64,000 nucleotides of DNA from Gordonibacter faecis (GTDB lineage: Bacteria; Actinomycetota; Coriobacteriia; Coriobacteriales; Eggerthellaceae). The stretch spans positions 124,001-188,000 of the forward strand of contig NZ_JASJEU010000013.1 of the NCBI RefSeq assembly GCF_030077735.1, written 5' to 3'. The notes under the pieces were generated by a model that was given only the letters and a program-made list of their open reading frames with translations, had not been told where the DNA came from and ran no database searches. Positions 24,000-33,812 of the stretch are shown here, piece by piece. Each line of letters begins with the position of its first letter. The first letter of the stretch is position 1. A program made the translations under genes and the position numbers.

Positions 24000-24796
24000 G
24001 CGAAGTGACCATAGCACCCATCCCCGACCTGGGCGCACGCTCCGACGAGATCACCATTTTCGCCGGTCCGTGTTCCGTAGAGTCGGTCGAACAGTTCGAA
24101 GAAGTGGCGGAATGCGTAGCGGGCCTCGGCCTGAAGTGGATTCGCGGCGGCGCGTTCAAGCCCCGCACGAATCCGCACTCGTTCCAGGGCCTCGGCGAAG
24201 AGGCGCTCAAAATCATGCAGGACGCGGGGCGGAAGTACAACCTGCTCACGCTGACGGAGGTCATGGACTCGGCCCACTGTGAGCTGGTTCACTCCTACGT
24301 CGACGGCCTGCAAGTGGGAGCCCGCAACTTCCAGAACTTCAGCTTGCTGAAAAAGATTGGACAGGTGACCGCCGAATCGCACAAGATGGTGCTGTACAAG
24401 CGCGGCTTCGCGGGCACCATTGCTGAGTGGCTGGCTGCCACCGATTACCTCACCGCCGAGGGCAACGAAAACGTGGTGCTGTGCGAACGCGGCATCCGCA
24501 CGTTCGAGACGGCCACGCGCTTCACGCTGGACATTGCGGCCATCCCGGTCATCCACAAGCAGTCGCTCTACCCGGTGTGTATCGATGTGTCGCACCCCGC
24601 CGGTCAGCGCGATCTGGTGCCGTCGCTCGCCTACGCCGCCGTGGCAGCCGGCGCGGACTCCCTCATGATTGAGGTGCACCCCAACCCGCCCGCGGCTCTA
24701 TCCGACGGCCCCCAGCAGCTCACCCCCACCCAGTTCGAAAAACTTGTAGGCGAACTGCGCGAGATCGCGGCCGTGTTCGGCAAACGCATCATGTAG
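23996..24796 (+). CDS. aroF: 3-deoxy-7-phosphoheptulonate synthase
   Basis: This 266-residue type I-beta DAHP synthase condenses phosphoenolpyruvate with erythrose 4-phosphate, the first step of aromatic synthesis. Visible motifs are FAGPCSVES, RGGAFKPRTNPHSFQGLG, VGARNFQNF, LYKRGF and the metal-binding IDVSHPAGQRDLV and EVHPNPPAALSD. It lacks the N-terminal ferredoxin-like regulatory domain, which fits control by the coupled chorismate mutase. Confidence 0.95.
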   Translation: MSEVTIAPIPDLGARSDEITIFAGPCSVESVEQFEEVAECVAGLGLKWIRGGAFKPRTNPHSFQGLGEEALKIMQDAGRKYNLLTLTEVMDSAHCELVHSYVDGLQVGARNFQNFSLLKKIGQVTAESHKMVLYKRGFAGTIAEWLAATDYLTAEGNENVVLCERGIRTFETATRFTLDIAAIPVIHKQSLYPVCIDVSHPAGQRDLVPSLAYAAVAAGADSLMIEVHPNPPAALSDGPQQLTPTQFEKLVGELREIAAVFGKRIM

Positions 24797-24829
24797 AACG
24801 CGAAGTTTCCTGCATACGCAAGCTCACCA

Positions 24830-24864
24830 GCCTTCCGCACGCCACAGCGCGCGGAAGGCTTTTT
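24830..24864 (+). terminator. Rho-independent terminator after aroF
   Basis: GCCTTCCGC (24830-24838) pairs with GCGGAAGGC (24851-24859), followed by TTTTT. Confidence 0.85.
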
Positions 24865-25009
24865 CATGCTCCCACTCCCACCTCGCCCGCATTCTGCGCA
24901 CGCGCGATGTGGGAATGCGTTGCACAGCGCGCCCGACGCCAACAAAAGGGGTAGAATACAGGGCCGCACGAAAACGAGAGACTTTGAGACAACACAGAGG
25001 GACCACCAC

Positions 25010-27355
25010 ATGCCAATCGATATTGAAACGCTGAATGGGCCGCAGCGCGAGGCGGTTGTTACGACTGAGGGGCCGCTGCTGGTGCTTGCGGGCGCGGGCT
25101 CGGGCAAGACGCGCGTGCTCACGTACCGCATCGCGAACCTCATCGAGAACCACGGCGTGGCGCCGTGGCAAATTCTCGCCATCACGTTCACGAACAAAGC
25201 GGCCGCTGAAATGCGCGAACGTCTGGGGGCGCTCGTGGGCCCACAGAGCCGCGGCATGTGGGTGTCCACCTTCCACAGCATGTGCGTGCGCATTCTGCGC
25301 GCCGACGCCGAGCGCCTCGGCTTCACGCGCAACTTCACCATCTACGACACCGACGACCAAAAGCGCCTCTACAAAGAAATCATGGCCGAGCTTGACGTCG
25401 ATCCGAAGCGCTTTCCGGTAAACGCCCTCATGAACCGCATCTCCACGGCGAAAAACGAACTGGTGGTGCCCGGCGAATTCGAAAAGCAGGCCTCCGACCC
25501 GGTGGGGAAGGTGGCTGCGCGCGTGTACACGCGCCTGCAGGAGCGCCTCAAGGCCGCGAACGCGTTCGACTTCGACGACCTGCTGCTCTATTCGTACCTG
25601 CTGCTGAAGAACCATCCCGAGGTGCTCGACGCCTATCAGGATCGCTTCCGCTACCTCATGGTGGACGAGTATCAGGACACGAACCACGCCCAGTACGCCA
25701 TCACGGGCCTGTTGGCCGCGAAGCACCAGAACATCATGGTGGTGGGCGACGACGACCAGTCCATTTACAGCTGGCGCGGCGCCGATCTGCGCAACATCCT
25801 GGAATTCGAACAAGACTACCCGAACGCGCACGTGGTGAAGCTGGAGCAGAACTACCGCAGCGTAGGTAACGTGCTGGCCGCCGCGAACGCCGTCATCGCG
25901 AACAATCAGCACCGCAAGCAGAAAAAGCTGTTCACGGCCGCCGAGGACGGCGAGAAAATCAAAGTGTTCATGGCCTCCGACGAGCGCGACGAGGGCCGCT
26001 GGATTGCTGGCGAGATAGAGAAGCGCCGCGCTGCGGGCCTCTCGTATAACCAGATGGCCGTGTTCTACCGCACGAACGCGCAGAGCCGCATGCTGGAAGA
26101 TATGCTCTTGCGTGCCGGCGTGCCGTACCGCATCGTCGGCGGCACACGCTTCTTCGACCGCGCCGAGATTCGCGACGTCATGGCCTACCTCACGCTCATC
26201 GTGAATCCGGCCGACGACATCGCAGCCAAGCGCGTCATCAACGTGCCGCGCCGCGGCATTGGCAAAACCACCATCGAGCGCATCGAGCAGTTTGGGCGCG
26301 AAATGGACATGCCGTTCATGGAAGCCGCTGAGTTGGCCATCGTCGACCCGGAGCTGCGCGCTTCCACGCGCCAGTCGGTCGCCTCGTTCGTAGGCCTGGT
26401 GAACGAAGCGCGCACCTACGGCGGTGAACTGCGCAAAGTTATCGAGATGATCATCGACAAAAGTGGCCTCATAAGCGCTTTGCAGGCCGAGAACACCGAC
26501 GAAGCGCGCGGCCGCATTGAGAACATCCAAGAATTCCTCGGCGTCGTGGACGAGTTCGTCGAAACCCACGACGACGAGGACGCCGATTATGCGGCACCCA
26601 CTGCGGGCGAAGGCGCTGAGGAAGCCGCGCCCGTGCGCGTGCTCCGGGGCGACTCGCTGGCGGACTTCATCGAGTGGGTGCGGCTGCGTACCGACCTCGA
26701 TACGGTGGCGGAAGACGGACACGCGGTCACGCTCATGACCGTGCACTCTTCCAAGGGTCTCGAATTCGACTGCGTGTTCGTGGCGGGCATGGAAGAAACG
26801 CTGTTCCCGCACATGAACAGCGTGGCCGATGCGGCGGGCATCGAGGAAGAGCGTCGCCTGGCCTACGTGGCCATCACGCGCGCTCGCAAGCGCCTTTACC
26901 TCACGTGCGCCTCGCAGCGCCAGATCTTCGGGCAGACGTCGGCGAACCCGGTGTCGCGCTTCATTCAGGAAATTCCCAGCGAGCTGCGCGAGACATCCGG
27001 CGTGGGATCGGCCGGGTTCTCGGGCACCGGATGGGAAAAGCGTGGCAGCCGCCGCGGCATCGCAGGCAGTGGCACCGAGGCGGGGGAGGGCCGCGTATTC
27101 GGCCGCTCAAGCGCTTCCGGCTCTGCGTCGCGCTCAAGCACACGTACCGGCGAGTCTTACAGCCGCCCCGAGGCAGGCAAGAAGGCGGCTGCAAAGATGA
27201 CGTTTGCCACCGGCGACACCGTCGACCACAAGACGTTCGGTCGCGGCAAGGTAACAAAGGTGGACGGCGACACCCTGTTCGTCAAGTTCGCCAAGACCGG
27301 CCAAACGAAGAAACTCCTAAAGGACTACGCCCCCATCGTAAAGATCAACAGCTAA
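25010..27355 (+). CDS. pcrA: ATP-dependent DNA helicase PcrA/UvrD
   Basis: This 781-residue superfamily 1A helicase unwinds DNA 3' to 5' in repair and removes recombinase filaments. Motifs include Q motif NGPQREAVV, Walker A LAGAGSGKTRVL, Walker B VDEYQDTN, GDDDQSIYSWRGAD, the motif QNYRS, the VTLMTVHSSKGLEF block and VAITRARKRLY. The C-terminal linker is Ser/Arg/Gly-rich, followed by a Tudor-like domain (GDTVDHKTFGRGKV) that binds RNA polymerase in PcrA. The ATG at 25010 with AGAGGGA is favoured over the longer frame from 24866, which crosses the upstream terminator. Confidence 0.95.
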   Translation: MPIDIETLNGPQREAVVTTEGPLLVLAGAGSGKTRVLTYRIANLIENHGVAPWQILAITFTNKAAAEMRERLGALVGPQSRGMWVSTFHSMCVRILRADAERLGFTRNFTIYDTDDQKRLYKEIMAELDVDPKRFPVNALMNRISTAKNELVVPGEFEKQASDPVGKVAARVYTRLQERLKAANAFDFDDLLLYSYLLLKNHPEVLDAYQDRFRYLMVDEYQDTNHAQYAITGLLAAKHQNIMVVGDDDQSIYSWRGADLRNILEFEQDYPNAHVVKLEQNYRSVGNVLAAANAVIANNQHRKQKKLFTAAEDGEKIKVFMASDERDEGRWIAGEIEKRRAAGLSYNQMAVFYRTNAQSRMLEDMLLRAGVPYRIVGGTRFFDRAEIRDVMAYLTLIVNPADDIAAKRVINVPRRGIGKTTIERIEQFGREMDMPFMEAAELAIVDPELRASTRQSVASFVGLVNEARTYGGELRKVIEMIIDKSGLISALQAENTDEARGRIENIQEFLGVVDEFVETHDDEDADYAAPTAGEGAEEAAPVRVLRGDSLADFIEWVRLRTDLDTVAEDGHAVTLMTVHSSKGLEFDCVFVAGMEETLFPHMNSVADAAGIEEERRLAYVAITRARKRLYLTCASQRQIFGQTSANPVSRFIQEIPSELRETSGVGSAGFSGTGWEKRGSRRGIAGSGTEAGEGRVFGRSSASGSASRSSTRTGESYSRPEAGKKAAAKMTFATGDTVDHKTFGRGKVTKVDGDTLFVKFAKTGQTKKLLKDYAPIVKINS

Positions 27356-27381
27356 ACAACCTGTTCGGCGCTCCGCAAGTC

Positions 27382-27422
27382 CAGCGTCCCGCCCGGCTGC
27401 TTCTCTGCAGGGCGGGACGCTG
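27382..27422. terminator. Bidirectional terminator between pcrA and the LuxR gene
   Basis: CAGCGTCCCGCCC (27382-27394) pairs perfectly with GGGCGGGACGCTG (27410-27422). It separates two convergent genes. Confidence 0.8.
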
Positions 27423-27432
27423 TCGTTTCCGA

Positions 27433-29334
27433 CTAATCCTCCCGGGCTTCTTCCACCATGGACAGGAGTTCTTGTTGGTTGTGGATATCCAGCTTGCGGT
27501 AGATGTGGCTGATGTGGGTCTTTGCGGTGCTCTTTGAGATGCACAGTTTGTCCTGAATGTAGGCGGCGTTGTGGCCTTTGGCCAGCAGGAACATGACCTC
27601 GGTCTCGCGGCGGGACAGCAGGTAGCGGTCGGCGATGGTCTCGCACTGGGACCGGAAACGTCCACTCTTGCGCGACCGCTCAGCATCCGAAAGGTTGGAG
27701 TCGGCCGCCATGTCGCGGCGCATCGAAAGTCCCGCGCCCGCCGTCTCGGCAGCAGCCGACGTGCCCGGAGCAACGCGCGCCAGTTCCGCAGCGGAAAGCC
27801 CGCCGCCCTCTGCGCTACCGCGCCCAGCGGCCGCGGCCTGTCCGCCTCCACCCATGCCCACGCTCGCGTTCGTACCCCCAGCACTCACGCCCGTGTTCAA
27901 GTGATTAACCGGTACGCCGCCATAAAGCGTTCCCGGCGTGGGAACAGGTGTGGGAAGCGTCCCCAGCATATCTTCCACATCGTCAGCATCATACCCGGAC
28001 GCGTCGTCCGCTCCTTCGCGGCGCGCAGACCAGGCCACCTGCTCGGCGCGGCGGTTGAAGTATGCGATGACACCGGTTTCGCGGTCGCCCGCCGGCACGA
28101 TGATGCGCTTGATGTCACGCACGCGCGGCAGCAGTGCATAGGCCACCACCATGGCGAACATGATGAGCACCGCGCCACCCGCTTCGCCAAACGGCGTGAG
28201 CGAATCCAAGAAGGAGGGGTCCACCACTGAAAGCGACCCCGCTAGCGACCCCAGCGCCAAGCACCCGCGCCCGATGCCGAACACAAAGATGGGGGACAGG
28301 CGGAACTTCTGCGCCATCTCACCAAAGAACACCCACATGAGGGCCTCGAAGCACATATAGCCCGTCAGCAGCACCAACGGCGCCACCATGGAGTTCTCCA
28401 GCGCCAGCGACGGCAGGAAGAACAGCGTGATGGCAATAAAGGGCACCAGTGGGCGGAACAGAAAGTCCCAGTGGCTGCGTTTGTCGATGGAAAACGTCGT
28501 GATAAGCAAGAGTACTGTGGCTGCACCGCCGGCGAACAGCGCTAGAAGCTGGGTGGTCAAGTCAGACGAGGGCAGAATGAACTGCGTCGAAATGGAGCGC
28601 AGCGCGCCCAGTGCAAAGCCAAACAGCAGCACCGGCAAAGCCAATCGCACAGAAAACGGCCCCTTCTTTACGGGGAGCGGGGTGAAAATGGGAATGGCAT
28701 GGCGCACGGCGTAGCTCACCGGCGTTAGGTGCCACAGAAGGGGCAACTCCAAAAGCGGCAGGCACGCGGTCAGCACGCCCGAAAACGGTGCCGGCAGCAC
28801 ATGCAACGCCAGCGAGTAAATGGCTACGGCAATAACAATGGCCACGGCCGTATTGACAACGATGGTCGCTGCACCGTGACGCGAATACGCAACGCCCCAG
28901 AACAGCAGCAGTAATCCCGACCCGATGCCGGTCGACACGCCCGCAAACACGGTGGCTATGAGTCCCACCGTCCCCGGTATGGCGGCGGCAAACACCGCAA
29001 ACGTACCAATGGCGGTCAGCAGCGCCGCGCCCACCAGCACGCGCTTGGCGGTATAAAACTTCAACAGTTTCTGGTCGGTGATGGCCGCAAACAAAAGCGA
29101 CAACCCAAACACTACGATAGAAATTAGGAACACCAGCGACACATGGGATTCTGCACCGCCCGGAACGAAGGGCGAACCCGGGGCTTGAAAGATGGACGTG
29201 GTGCCAAACATGGCACTATAAATCCATGCTTGATGAATGCCGAAGCCCAGCGATAGCGTGCTTAACTCTCCCTGTGTCCCCATTCCTCGATTGTCGTCTA
29301 CCGTGATGCTGATACGCGGAAAGGTGACAGCCAT
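27433..29334 (-). CDS. Membrane-anchored LuxR-family regulator
   Basis: This protein of about 633 residues has an N-terminal half with roughly twelve to fourteen predicted spans resembling an MFS fold, a long Gly/Ala/Ser linker (about residues 430-560) and a C-terminal LuxR helix-turn-helix (LSRRETEVMFLLAKGHNAAYIQDKLCISKSTAKTHISHIYRKL). This architecture is common in Eggerthellaceae, where such regulators sit beside molybdopterin enzyme genes and respond to small aromatic molecules. It is divergent from the AAHS-type transporter across an 830-bp space, so it is the likely regulator of the transporter and molybdoenzyme. The start at 29334 follows GAGG at suitable spacing. Confidence 0.85.
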   Translation of the reverse strand: MAVTFPRISITVDDNRGMGTQGELSTLSLGFGIHQAWIYSAMFGTTSIFQAPGSPFVPGGAESHVSLVFLISIVVFGLSLLFAAITDQKLLKFYTAKRVLVGAALLTAIGTFAVFAAAIPGTVGLIATVFAGVSTGIGSGLLLLFWGVAYSRHGAATIVVNTAVAIVIAVAIYSLALHVLPAPFSGVLTACLPLLELPLLWHLTPVSYAVRHAIPIFTPLPVKKGPFSVRLALPVLLFGFALGALRSISTQFILPSSDLTTQLLALFAGGAATVLLLITTFSIDKRSHWDFLFRPLVPFIAITLFFLPSLALENSMVAPLVLLTGYMCFEALMWVFFGEMAQKFRLSPIFVFGIGRGCLALGSLAGSLSVVDPSFLDSLTPFGEAGGAVLIMFAMVVAYALLPRVRDIKRIIVPAGDRETGVIAYFNRRAEQVAWSARREGADDASGYDADDVEDMLGTLPTPVPTPGTLYGGVPVNHLNTGVSAGGTNASVGMGGGGQAAAAGRGSAEGGGLSAAELARVAPGTSAAAETAGAGLSMRRDMAADSNLSDAERSRKSGRFRSQCETIADRYLLSRRETEVMFLLAKGHNAAYIQDKLCISKSTAKTHISHIYRKLDIHNQQELLSMVEEARED

Positions 29335-30167
29335 TAAGTACAACCTCGCATTCCCCTGTCGATGCGAACTTCAAAAGTGGTTGCTCGGGTTGTATGCCAG
29401 TGCGCCGGTATGAGGCGCGTCTGCACAGCCGCGAGCAACGTGCCCATCATATACGTTTATTGCCCGGGGTTCAAACCCTCAAACTAGGTGGGTTCTATCA
29501 CTTCATCAGGTATTTTTCATTTCAGGCTTCAAAAATCAACCTCTGGGGACGATGAGGAAAACCCCGCCTTTCGTCCCGTTTTGCCGCCCGTATGCCTATT
29601 TCTTGCCCTGATCGCTCCCGAAGTTGCTCTACGCGCGATGCGCGCGGTAGAGACGCGCGCGGCCTCCTTCCAAAGGCGTAGTGCCCCCTCTGCACCCCGC
29701 GACACACGCGTGGGCGAGGAAACGCCGTCGAGGTAAATCGGCCTCAGAAGTCGATGCCTCACCCCTAAAGCGTCCCTGGGAGACGATTCAGGTTGTTGGA
29801 AGAATCGGTAATCTTCAACCCGTCTGTTTCTTATGCGGTGCGAATTCAGGCGTAGAGGGTTCCAATGCATGAGAAATAACACGGCAACGGATAAGAATCG
29901 TGGAAGGAGGAATCGCGCAGTCGTTTCTTCTGGTGATGCGCGGGTCTTGAAAGCAGGTTGCGAAAGCCGTTGAGGGACGGCGGTCGAAACTACGGAAGCG
30001 TCAGTTGCCCTACCACTACTGGAGCGTCCGTAATTTACCTGTAGACACGTTGCTCTTCCAGTCTTGCTACTGCGCCCAGGGGATAAGCGTATGCACGTGA
30101 TTAGTCACAAGTCCTCGTTCGTAAGCGAGGCGTCTAATCAACCTAGTAACTCTCTAAGGAGGGACTG
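29335..30167. other. Long divergent intergenic region before the transporter
   Basis: No gene is supported in this 833-bp stretch. Structures present are a weak stem GGGACGA/TCGTCCC near 29547-29578, a stem TACGGA...TCCGTA near 29991-30033, and TGATTAG (30098-30104) with CTAATCA (30134-30140) enclosing CCTCG/CGAGG. A strong AAGGAGGG ribosome site precedes the transporter. A regulated leader or operators for the LuxR protein are plausible. Confidence 0.4.
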
Positions 30168-31886
30168 ATGGATAAAAAAGAGTTCACGGTCTCAGAAGTC
30201 ATCGACTCCATCGGGATCAGCTCGCACACGTGGATCGTCTTTGCAATCCTCGCGTTTGCTATGATCTTCGACGGCTATGACTTCATGATCGTCAATTCGA
30301 CGAACTTGTATGTGGCCCACACGTTCTGGCCGAACGACCCGAACCCGGGTGCACTTATGGGCTCGCTCACCACGTGGGGTCTGCTCGGCATGGTGCTCGG
30401 TGGCGCCGTCGGCGGCATCCTGTCCGACAAACTGGGCCGCAAGAAGACCCTCATCATGGCTGTTATGTTCTACGGCCTGTTCACGTTGCCGCAGGCGTTC
30501 GCGAATGACCTCGTGTTCTTCGCGGCCTTCCGCCTGATCGCCGGCTTCGGCGTGGGCTCCTGCATCCCCATCGTGACGACGGTGTTCTCCGAAAGCATGC
30601 CCTCCAAGCAGCGCGGCGTGTTCGTGACGTTCGGCATGGCCTTCATGGTTGTGGGCTGGGTGCTCGCAGGCCTTATCGCGAACCCCATCTGCAATGCAAC
30701 CACGCCGCTGTTGGGCGACTTCACGAACCAGGTCACCTACACGCTGCTCGAAGGCGGTACCGCAACGATGTACGCCAACTGGCGTCTGTGCTACCTCATT
30801 GGTGCACTGCCTCTGGCATATGGCGTGCTGCTCATCTTCGTGATGCATGAGACGCCGCACTGGTACGCCAACTCCGGTCGTAAGAAGGAGGCGTGCGAGC
30901 GCCTGACCCAGATCGAGCAGGCTACGCGTCACACGACGCACGAGTACGACCCCAACCTGCTCATCGTTCCGCCGAAGCCTGCCAAGACCGGCCCGGCCGT
31001 GCTGTTCTCCAGCAAGTTCATCGTGGCCACCTGCGCCATCTGGGCTGCATACTTCGTGGGTCAGTTCTGCGTGTACGGCATGAACGCCTGGATTCCTACG
31101 TGGTTCGTGGGTCTGGGTTACTCGCAGGCCGACTCCGTGGCTCTTCAGACGTGGAACAACGTGGCGGCTATCGCCTCGAACATCGCCGTGGGCTTCGTGT
31201 CCGACAAGGTGGGCCGCAAGCGCAACCTGGCGTTCTCGTGGCTGTTCTGCATCGTGGCCATCATCCTGTGCTCCATCTTTGTGGCTCCGAACAATATGGC
31301 CATCTGCATCGTCCTCATGCTGCTCTTCGGCTTCGCGCTGAACTACGCCATCACGGCTGTCCAGCCCCTCATGCCCGAAAGCTATCCTACCGCTATCCGC
31401 AACACCGGTACGTCTTGGTGTCAGGCGTTCGCCCGCTTCGGCGGCTCCGCCTCCTCCATCGTACTCGGCGGTATTGCTGGCATGGCATTCTTCCAGACTG
31501 CTACCGGCGCCACCAACTGGTCGACCGTCGTACTCGTCCTCATCGTTCCGTTCGCGCTGGGCTTCATCTGCACGGTGCTGTTCGTGAAGGAAACGGCTGG
31601 CAAGACCATGGATCAGCTGGCTGCGGAAGAAGAGCGTCGCGGCGCTTCCGAGAGCGACGGCAATACGCGCTTCATCATCATGCTGGTGATCGTCGCCATC
31701 CTGGCGGTCCTCTGCATCGTGTGCCCGCTCGTGGTGCCCAATTGGTCGAAGCAGTCCTACGCGCTGCCGCTCATGGCCATCGGTCTGCTGCTCCCGTTCG
31801 CTTACTTCTTTATCTTTGGTGGCAAGCAGGTCGCTATCAACAAGAAGGCAGAGGCTGCAATGGACGACGACAAAGTGAAGGCGTAA
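30168..31886 (+). CDS. MFS transporter, AAHS (aromatic acid/H+ symporter) type
   Basis: This 572-residue major facilitator protein has twelve core spans plus two extra C-terminal spans (about residues 500-560). AFAMIFDGYDFMIVN in span 1 matches the DGYD motif typical of aromatic acid/H+ symporters; GGILSDKLGRKKTLIM and VSDKVGRKRNLAF are the two MFS loop motifs, and GSCIPIVTTVFSESMP and PLMPESYPTAIRNTG are also family-like. An insert between spans 6 and 7 is cytosolic. It lies upstream of the molybdenum enzyme operon and probably imports its substrate. The exact substrate is unknown. Confidence 0.82.
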   Translation: MDKKEFTVSEVIDSIGISSHTWIVFAILAFAMIFDGYDFMIVNSTNLYVAHTFWPNDPNPGALMGSLTTWGLLGMVLGGAVGGILSDKLGRKKTLIMAVMFYGLFTLPQAFANDLVFFAAFRLIAGFGVGSCIPIVTTVFSESMPSKQRGVFVTFGMAFMVVGWVLAGLIANPICNATTPLLGDFTNQVTYTLLEGGTATMYANWRLCYLIGALPLAYGVLLIFVMHETPHWYANSGRKKEACERLTQIEQATRHTTHEYDPNLLIVPPKPAKTGPAVLFSSKFIVATCAIWAAYFVGQFCVYGMNAWIPTWFVGLGYSQADSVALQTWNNVAAIASNIAVGFVSDKVGRKRNLAFSWLFCIVAIILCSIFVAPNNMAICIVLMLLFGFALNYAITAVQPLMPESYPTAIRNTGTSWCQAFARFGGSASSIVLGGIAGMAFFQTATGATNWSTVVLVLIVPFALGFICTVLFVKETAGKTMDQLAAEEERRGASESDGNTRFIIMLVIVAILAVLCIVCPLVVPNWSKQSYALPLMAIGLLLPFAYFFIFGGKQVAINKKAEAAMDDDKVKA

Positions 31887-31925
31887 GCTTCTCACCGATA
31901 AGTCTCACAACAAGCTTCTAGCGAC

Positions 31926-31957
31926 AAAGAGCCGGAACCCCAGGGTTCCGGCTCTTT
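31926..31957 (+). terminator. Rho-independent terminator after the MFS gene
   Basis: AAAGAGCCGGAACCC (31926-31940) pairs with GGGTTCCGGCTCTTT (31943-31957) and a T run follows. Confidence 0.9.
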
Positions 31958-32096
31958 TTAGTACCTACAGCACTCCCGCTTCACAAAAGTGTGACGCGCT
32001 TCGCGCTGGCTAGTATGCCAGAAGTTTTCTCGTGTCCCTAACCTTACGACGCGGGCTGACTGACTGGCAGGCGTTAACTTACAAGAGGCGTAACCC

Positions 32097-32205
32097 CCGT
32101 AGGGATGCTCTCCAGAGCATCCGTTCGCGCGAAGCGCGAAAACGCAGGTCATGGTTGTATTCTCCGCCTGCGGCGGAGCGGATGCTCTGGAGAGCATCCC
32201 TACGG
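32097..32205. repeat. Convergent REP pair (BIME-like)
   Basis: A 27-nt unit starting CCGTAGGGATGCTC and ending GAGCATCCG (32097-32123) recurs in perfect inverted form at 32179-32205; the shared arm extends to 30 bp (32094-32123 and 32179-32208). Each unit is itself a palindrome (GATGCTC/GAGCATC) with a GTAG foot, the hallmark of REP sequences. Small palindromes GCGCGAAGCGCG and CGCCTGCGGCG fill the middle. Apart from this pair I see nothing in 31960-32333. Confidence 0.7.
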
Positions 32206-32333
32206 GGGTAGCCAAACAAGTATGGTTAACTAAAGAAGAACATGCCCTCGTCATGGCGATAGGGATGCGCATAACATCTTGGCGTAATCAGTAGCGCGAT
32301 AGCGCGTCACACTTTATTGCAGCCATGCGCCTT

Positions 32334-32918
32334 CTACCAGCCGCGTTCTTTCTTCAGTTCCTCGTACGTGATGCCCTTCTCGGGCTTCAGCCATTGCGCT
32401 ACCTTTTGCAGGCGCGTGGCGTTAGGGTTGCGCAGACCTTCGCTTTTGCCCTTGAACTCTTCCTTAATGGCCATGGACACCACCGACATGGCGGCAATGC
32501 GCAGATCAACCACGTTTTTCACCATGATCTCATAGCAGGGGCCCTTGTCGCGGAAGTCGGTCAGGCGCACGCGCCCTCCCTTTTGCCCCGTTTCCTCGTT
32601 CACAAACTCAAAGGGCGCCTGCTCCAGCGAGCCAAAGACATCCCATTTCATGCCTTCCACGTAGTATTGCTCAAACAGCCTGATGGTGTGGAAGGCATAC
32701 TCGTAGCGCTCAAGGCGCAAATAGTAGGCCAGCGTCTTGCTGTCGGGCTTGATGTGGCCGTTTTCGCCCCCCAAACGCCCGAACATGGCCACCTTGTCGC
32801 TCTCGGCCGACCAGGCACCCTTGAAAGAGAGGGCGTGGGAGCCGTCCTCGTACCACAGATCGAAGTCCTCGCGGCGCTTGAGCGCGTCTGCGGGCATGTA
32901 CAACTTATTGTTCTTCAA
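32334..32918 (-). CDS. Hypothetical protein
   Basis: I do not recognise this 194-residue protein. It starts at TTG 32918 (LKNNKLYMPADALKRRED) after a good AAGGAGA ribosome site; the frame further upstream lacks one. It is hydrophilic, without signal peptide or spans, rich in aromatic and charged residues (WYEDGSHALSFKG, ERYEYAFHTIRLFEQYY, EEFKGKSEGLRNPNATRLQKV). It lies convergent to the transporter, separated by the REP pair. Function unknown. Confidence 0.7.
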   Translation of the reverse strand: MKNNKLYMPADALKRREDFDLWYEDGSHALSFKGAWSAESDKVAMFGRLGGENGHIKPDSKTLAYYLRLERYEYAFHTIRLFEQYYVEGMKWDVFGSLEQAPFEFVNEETGQKGGRVRLTDFRDKGPCYEIMVKNVVDLRIAAMSVVSMAIKEEFKGKSEGLRNPNATRLQKVAQWLKPEKGITYEELKKERGW

Positions 32919-33399
32919 CGGGTTCTCCTTGCCAGCTCTCGGTGCCGTTTCCTTGCTTGAAAGTATAGCCCATCTGACGCGCCCGACTTGCCTCCGCAGG
33001 GTTGAAGATGCGCTGAGTTTTGCCTCGCCCACTCTTACAAAGCGCGCGCGATACCCTTCCGCAAAGCTGTCTCAAAAACTGGCATTTATCAGGCATTATA
33101 CAAACCAACAACCTCGCAGTTTGACGAAAATCAACCCATGAGGCCGATAGGATGATCGCCAAAAACGTCCTTGTGATTCGATGCCGCGCCCGCCCGAGCA
33201 CCTATGCTGAACCCCGTCAGAATCCTTCGGATGCACCGCACGGTCGCAACCGGGGGAGGGAGGGCAAAGTGAGGTCATCGGCGTCTCGCGGAACTTTTCA
33301 AAGTTCCCGAAGCGCATGACATAAGTAGAGGGGGTCGGAAACGTTGGCGCCATCGCGCGCTTCCGCGGCCGACCGAAACATCGAAACGGAGGATCCCCT
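32919..33399. other. Intergenic region before the MCFRP gene
   Basis: No gene is supported in these 481 bp. It would hold the promoters of the hypothetical protein (leftward) and the zinc-ribbon gene (rightward). GCGGAACTTTTCAAAGTTCCCG near 33289-33310 contains an inverted repeat (GGAACTTT/AAAGTTCC) that may be an operator. Confidence 0.35.
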
Positions 33400-33651
33400 A
33401 TGTGTTTCAGACCTGCTGACGCGTCCGCCGGCTCCGGCATGAACAAGTGCCCCGAGTGTGGCAAGACCATCCAGATGATGGGCGGCGTCACCCTGAAGAA
33501 CTGCCCGTTCTGCAAGTGCGACTTCACGCCGTACATCGACGGCACGAAGCCGCTGCCGAACGCAGCTCCCGGCGCTCCTGCGGCTCCTGCCGCTCCTGGT
33601 GCTCCTGCTGCACCGAAGGCGCCCGGCGCGCCCAAGCCTCCTACCGCATAG
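33400..33651 (+). CDS. MCFRP zinc-ribbon protein with Ala/Pro-rich tail
   Basis: This 83-residue protein begins MCFRPADAS, then has a four-cysteine zinc ribbon (MNKCPECGKTI and LKNCPFCKCDF) and a tail of GAPAAP/GAPKAP repeats (about residues 53-83). The start follows AACGGAGG. It lies 161 bp ahead of the molybdenum enzyme gene on the same strand. A paralogue with the same layout is at 63176-63421, and a related cysteine-rich protein at 47905-48207. The collagen-like repeat tail and ribbon suggest a scaffold or adaptor; function unknown. Confidence 0.75.
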   Translation: MCFRPADASAGSGMNKCPECGKTIQMMGGVTLKNCPFCKCDFTPYIDGTKPLPNAAPGAPAAPAAPGAPAAPKAPGAPKPPTA

Positions 33652-33812
33652 AACGGTTCTGAAACGCGCGGCGCCTGCAAGGGGACGGGCGCCTCAAGCG
33701 GAAGGAGGTGGTCCCCGGCTCGAGGTATCACGCGAGAACGAGCGCCGATTACCAAGTAAGGCGCAGAGATGTTTCTACCAAACACGAGTGAATGTGTAGA
33801 AAGAAGGAGAAC

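Noticed and set aside
29461..29490. GGTTCAAACCC as a tRNA T-arm
   Set aside because: No acceptor or anticodon stems can be formed around it.
29488..29882. Small frames in the LuxR-transporter divergent space
   Set aside because: None has a ribosome site or a recognisable family, and they overlap on both strands.
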